Source: an uncultured Bacteroidia bacterium (GTDB lineage: Bacteria > Bacteroidota > Bacteroidia > Bacteroidales > UBA932). From it: a stretch of 64,000 nt of DNA. Below, piece by piece: positions 62,081 through 64,000 of this stretch (its first letter is position 1; every line of letters starts with the position of its first letter). The stretch spans positions 224,990 through 288,989 of the forward strand of contig CACYGI010000002.1 in NCBI GenBank assembly GCA_902773925.1, written 5' to 3'. The notes beneath the pieces are model-generated. The model saw only the letters and a program-made list of their open reading frames with translations, was not told the origin of the DNA and searched no databases. The translations under genes and the position numbers were made by a program.

Positions 62081-63400
62081 TTACTCCTCCGGCAAGGCTT
62101 TTAATGATACTTCCTCCAATTCCTGGCGATTGACCTGCTTCCCGCCGAGGCGGACTACATTGCGGGCGGCGGTTATGATGCTCTGCCCGGAGTCCTGGAG
62201 CTTCACCAGACCGCTGTTGTAGGTAGAGTGGACTGCCAACAGACGTTTGCCCAGGTCCTGATACGAATCATAAAATGCCCGTACCCTCTTGATCATCAGA
62301 TCGGAAGCATCCATAATCTCACTGATGTTGCGATCCTGACGATACTTATTCCAGGTCAGCTGGACAATCTTGAGGAACGGCATCACCGTCTGCTCTGTCG
62401 TGATGAGGATACCGCGCTCGTAAGCCTGCTGCCAGAGCATCGGCTCACGGTCGAGCGCCACGCGGAAGGCCTGATCGATCGGCATGAACATAACCACATA
62501 ATCGGCAAACCGCTTCGAACGGTCCACCTTCTTGGCGTAATCCTTGCGCGCAAGCTCATCGATATGATTGTGAATGCTGCGCAGATGCGCCTTCATCGCC
62601 ACATCGGCGGCCTCCGGCGACTCGGCATTGACGAAATCCACGAATGCAGTCAGGGACACCTTCGAGTCCACGATAAGGTCCTTCTCCTCCATCCCGTCCT
62701 TGAAATGGAATACGAAGTCCGGGCGCGAAGCATCTTCGCCGGCCACCTCACGGTCATAATGCATTCCCTGTATCAGGCCTTCCTGCGCAAGGATCGCATC
62801 CAGCTTGTTCTCGCCCCAGCAACCCTGCATTTTCGGCTTGCCGGTCAAGGCCTCCGAAAGATGGTCCGCCTTCTGGCCGATGGACTGCGTCTTCTCCCCC
62901 AGCTCCCGGACCACGCTGTCAAAGCGTTCGCGAAGCGCGGTAGTCGATTTGGCATGCTCCAGTTCGTTGGCCTTCATCGCATCCTGCATCTTGTCGATGC
63001 TCTCCTTGAGAGGCGCGAGAATCTCGCCGATGCTGCTCCGGTTGCCCTTGCTCAGATCCTCCTGACGCTCTTTGAGAAGCTTGCCATACTGGTCGGACAT
63101 CTCAGTCTTGATAAACTTCAGCTCGTTCTCGATATTCTCCCGGTGCTTGCGCTCCTGCTCTTCGAGAGAGGCTTTCATTCCCTCCACCTGAGTCTCCAGG
63201 CGGGCAATCACGGCGCGCTGGGCGGCCTCCTGCTCGCGGAAGGCCGTCTCCTTCTGGCGGTTATCATCTTCCTTTGCGCGCAAAAGGTCCTGCAGGGCAT
63301 TTTCGCGCACGCGGGCACGCTCCCTTACCAGAAGAAAGGTGATGACAGATGCAAGCAGAGCCGCTAATATAATGGCGGCTATCGATAACCAGGCAGTCAT
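62081..63400 (-). CDS. rmuC: DNA recombination protein RmuC
   Basis: 439 aa. An N-terminal membrane helix (about 3-24), a coiled coil (about 30-185) and the RmuC nuclease-like domain with GCWGENKLDAILAQEGL and RPDFVFHFKDGMEEKDLIVDSKVSLTAFVDF. RmuC limits DNA inversions and has a predicted endonuclease fold. It ends just before tRNA-Ser and directly adjoins lspA. Confidence 0.93.
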   Translation of the reverse strand: MTAWLSIAAIILAALLASVITFLLVRERARVRENALQDLLRAKEDDNRQKETAFREQEAAQRAVIARLETQVEGMKASLEEQERKHRENIENELKFIKTEMSDQYGKLLKERQEDLSKGNRSSIGEILAPLKESIDKMQDAMKANELEHAKSTTALRERFDSVVRELGEKTQSIGQKADHLSEALTGKPKMQGCWGENKLDAILAQEGLIQGMHYDREVAGEDASRPDFVFHFKDGMEEKDLIVDSKVSLTAFVDFVNAESPEAADVAMKAHLRSIHNHIDELARKDYAKKVDRSKRFADYVVMFMPIDQAFRVALDREPMLWQQAYERGILITTEQTVMPFLKIVQLTWNKYRQDRNISEIMDASDLMIKRVRAFYDSYQDLGKRLLAVHSTYNSGLVKLQDSGQSIITAARNVVRLGGKQVNRQELEEVSLKALPEE

Positions 63401-64000
63401 TTATTCAGAAAGATGTTTACGTTTCTCGGAGGGCGTCTCGACCGACGAGGAGAAGAAACGCCAATGGAAGATCAGCAGATATATCGCACCGCAGGTGATG
63501 CAGCTGTCTGCAAAATTGAATATCGGCTGGAAGAACAGGAAATGCCTGCCGCCCCAGATAGGAATCCACGAGGGCAGGTCGGTATCAATGATGGGGAAAT
63601 ACAGCATATCCACCACCTTGCCCATCAGAAAGCCCGAATAGCCTCCGCCTTCAGGCAGGAACTGCGCCACTTCGGTAGCAGTGCTCTGGGAAAAAATCAT
63701 CCCGTAGAAGAGCGAATCGATGATGTTGCCCAGTGCTCCGCAGAGGATGGCCGCAAGTCCGATAAGCACGCCGAAGGGGACCCCTTCGCGACGAAGCAGA
63801 CGGCGCATCCACACGATGATGAACACCACCAGCACTATGCGGAAAAGGCTCAGGATGAGCTTGCCGATATCACCGCCGAACTGCATTCCGAAGGCCATTC
63901 CCTTATTCTCGACAAAAAGAATCTGGAACCAGTTGCCAAAGACCGGAATGCTCTGGCCCAGAGTCATGTTGGTCTTGACCAGGAACTTGATTACCTGGTC
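63401..64000 (-). CDS. lspA: Signal peptidase II, 3' part
   Basis: Prolipoprotein signal peptidase of the inner membrane. The frame is open to the window edge (DQVIKFLVKTNMTLGQSIPV), so the N-terminus is missing. Catalytic Asp motifs are GALGNIIDSLFYG and IFNFADSCITCG. The Bacteroidetes form has a longer loop (about 110-150) before the second Asp. The rmuC ATG directly adjoins its stop. Confidence 0.93.
   Translation of the reverse strand, partial: DQVIKFLVKTNMTLGQSIPVFGNWFQILFVENKGMAFGMQFGGDIGKLILSLFRIVLVVFIIVWMRRLLRREGVPFGVLIGLAAILCGALGNIIDSLFYGMIFSQSTATEVAQFLPEGGGYSGFLMGKVVDMLYFPIIDTDLPSWIPIWGGRHFLFFQPIFNFADSCITCGAIYLLIFHWRFFSSSVETPSEKRKHLSE

Overview
The window reads as a chromosome segment from a member of the Bacteroidales, probably a gut-type lineage. 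The evidence is the family set (DUF4831, BT4734-like primase, the ExbB-ExbD-ExbD block, a serC-serA-DUF1015 operon) and the repeated Bacteroidetes -7 promoter motif TAnnTTTG, seen for example before tatD, rpsF, fkpA and several element genes. No genus is claimed.

Core region, 1-39.2 kb. The left edge is the end of a division cluster (ftsQ, ftsA, ftsZ) running into gltX, rpiB, truB and queA. Next come dprA, tatD, ansA, an energy-transduction block (exbB, a small membrane protein, two exbD genes), asnS, udk and a TonB-like protein. A leftward block holds an S41 protease, a dCMP-deaminase-like protein, an acyl-CoA synthetase, an MsbA-like ABC exporter and an FKBP lipoprotein. recQ and miaA overlap tail to tail. 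They are followed by a pRiA4b-ORF3-like protein, yigZ, the serine operon, an M16 protease, pepD, DUF4831, a POT transporter and the rpsF-rpsR-rplI ribosomal operon, then DUF2461.

Accessory region 1, about 39.29-56.43 kb. A 17.1 kb integrated element lies between two 27-bp direct repeats that differ at one base. Inside each end sit matching GTCCC-type sites that look like integrase arm sites. All its recognised genes run leftward: tyrosine integrase, a 729-aa protein of unknown function coupled to it, an HTH protein, a BT4734/VirE-N primase-like protein, a DUF3987 protein, a restriction-modification-like trio (SAM-binding partner, NPPY methylase, GIY-YIG/SF2 helicase fusion), a 1.4-kb non-coding palindrome-rich stretch, and four proteins of which three are paralogs resembling DUF6266. 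No relaxase, conjugation gene, terminase or capsid gene was recognised, so a satellite-like or cryptic integrative element fits best. The RM trio has a leader with a short ORF, a terminator and a competing antiterminator pairing.

Accessory region 2, about 56.43-61.96 kb. The second repeat is followed by a diverged copy of the same arm-site arrangement (GCACC/GTACC), suggesting a second, decayed element in tandem. It carries a four-gene operon of two APH-fold kinases and two phosphatases, a Fic-like protein whose catalytic His is Gln, an operator-like array, a PIN-domain remnant and a nested palindromic structure. Core sequence resumes at tRNA-Ser(UGA), rmuC and lspA, the last cut by the window edge.
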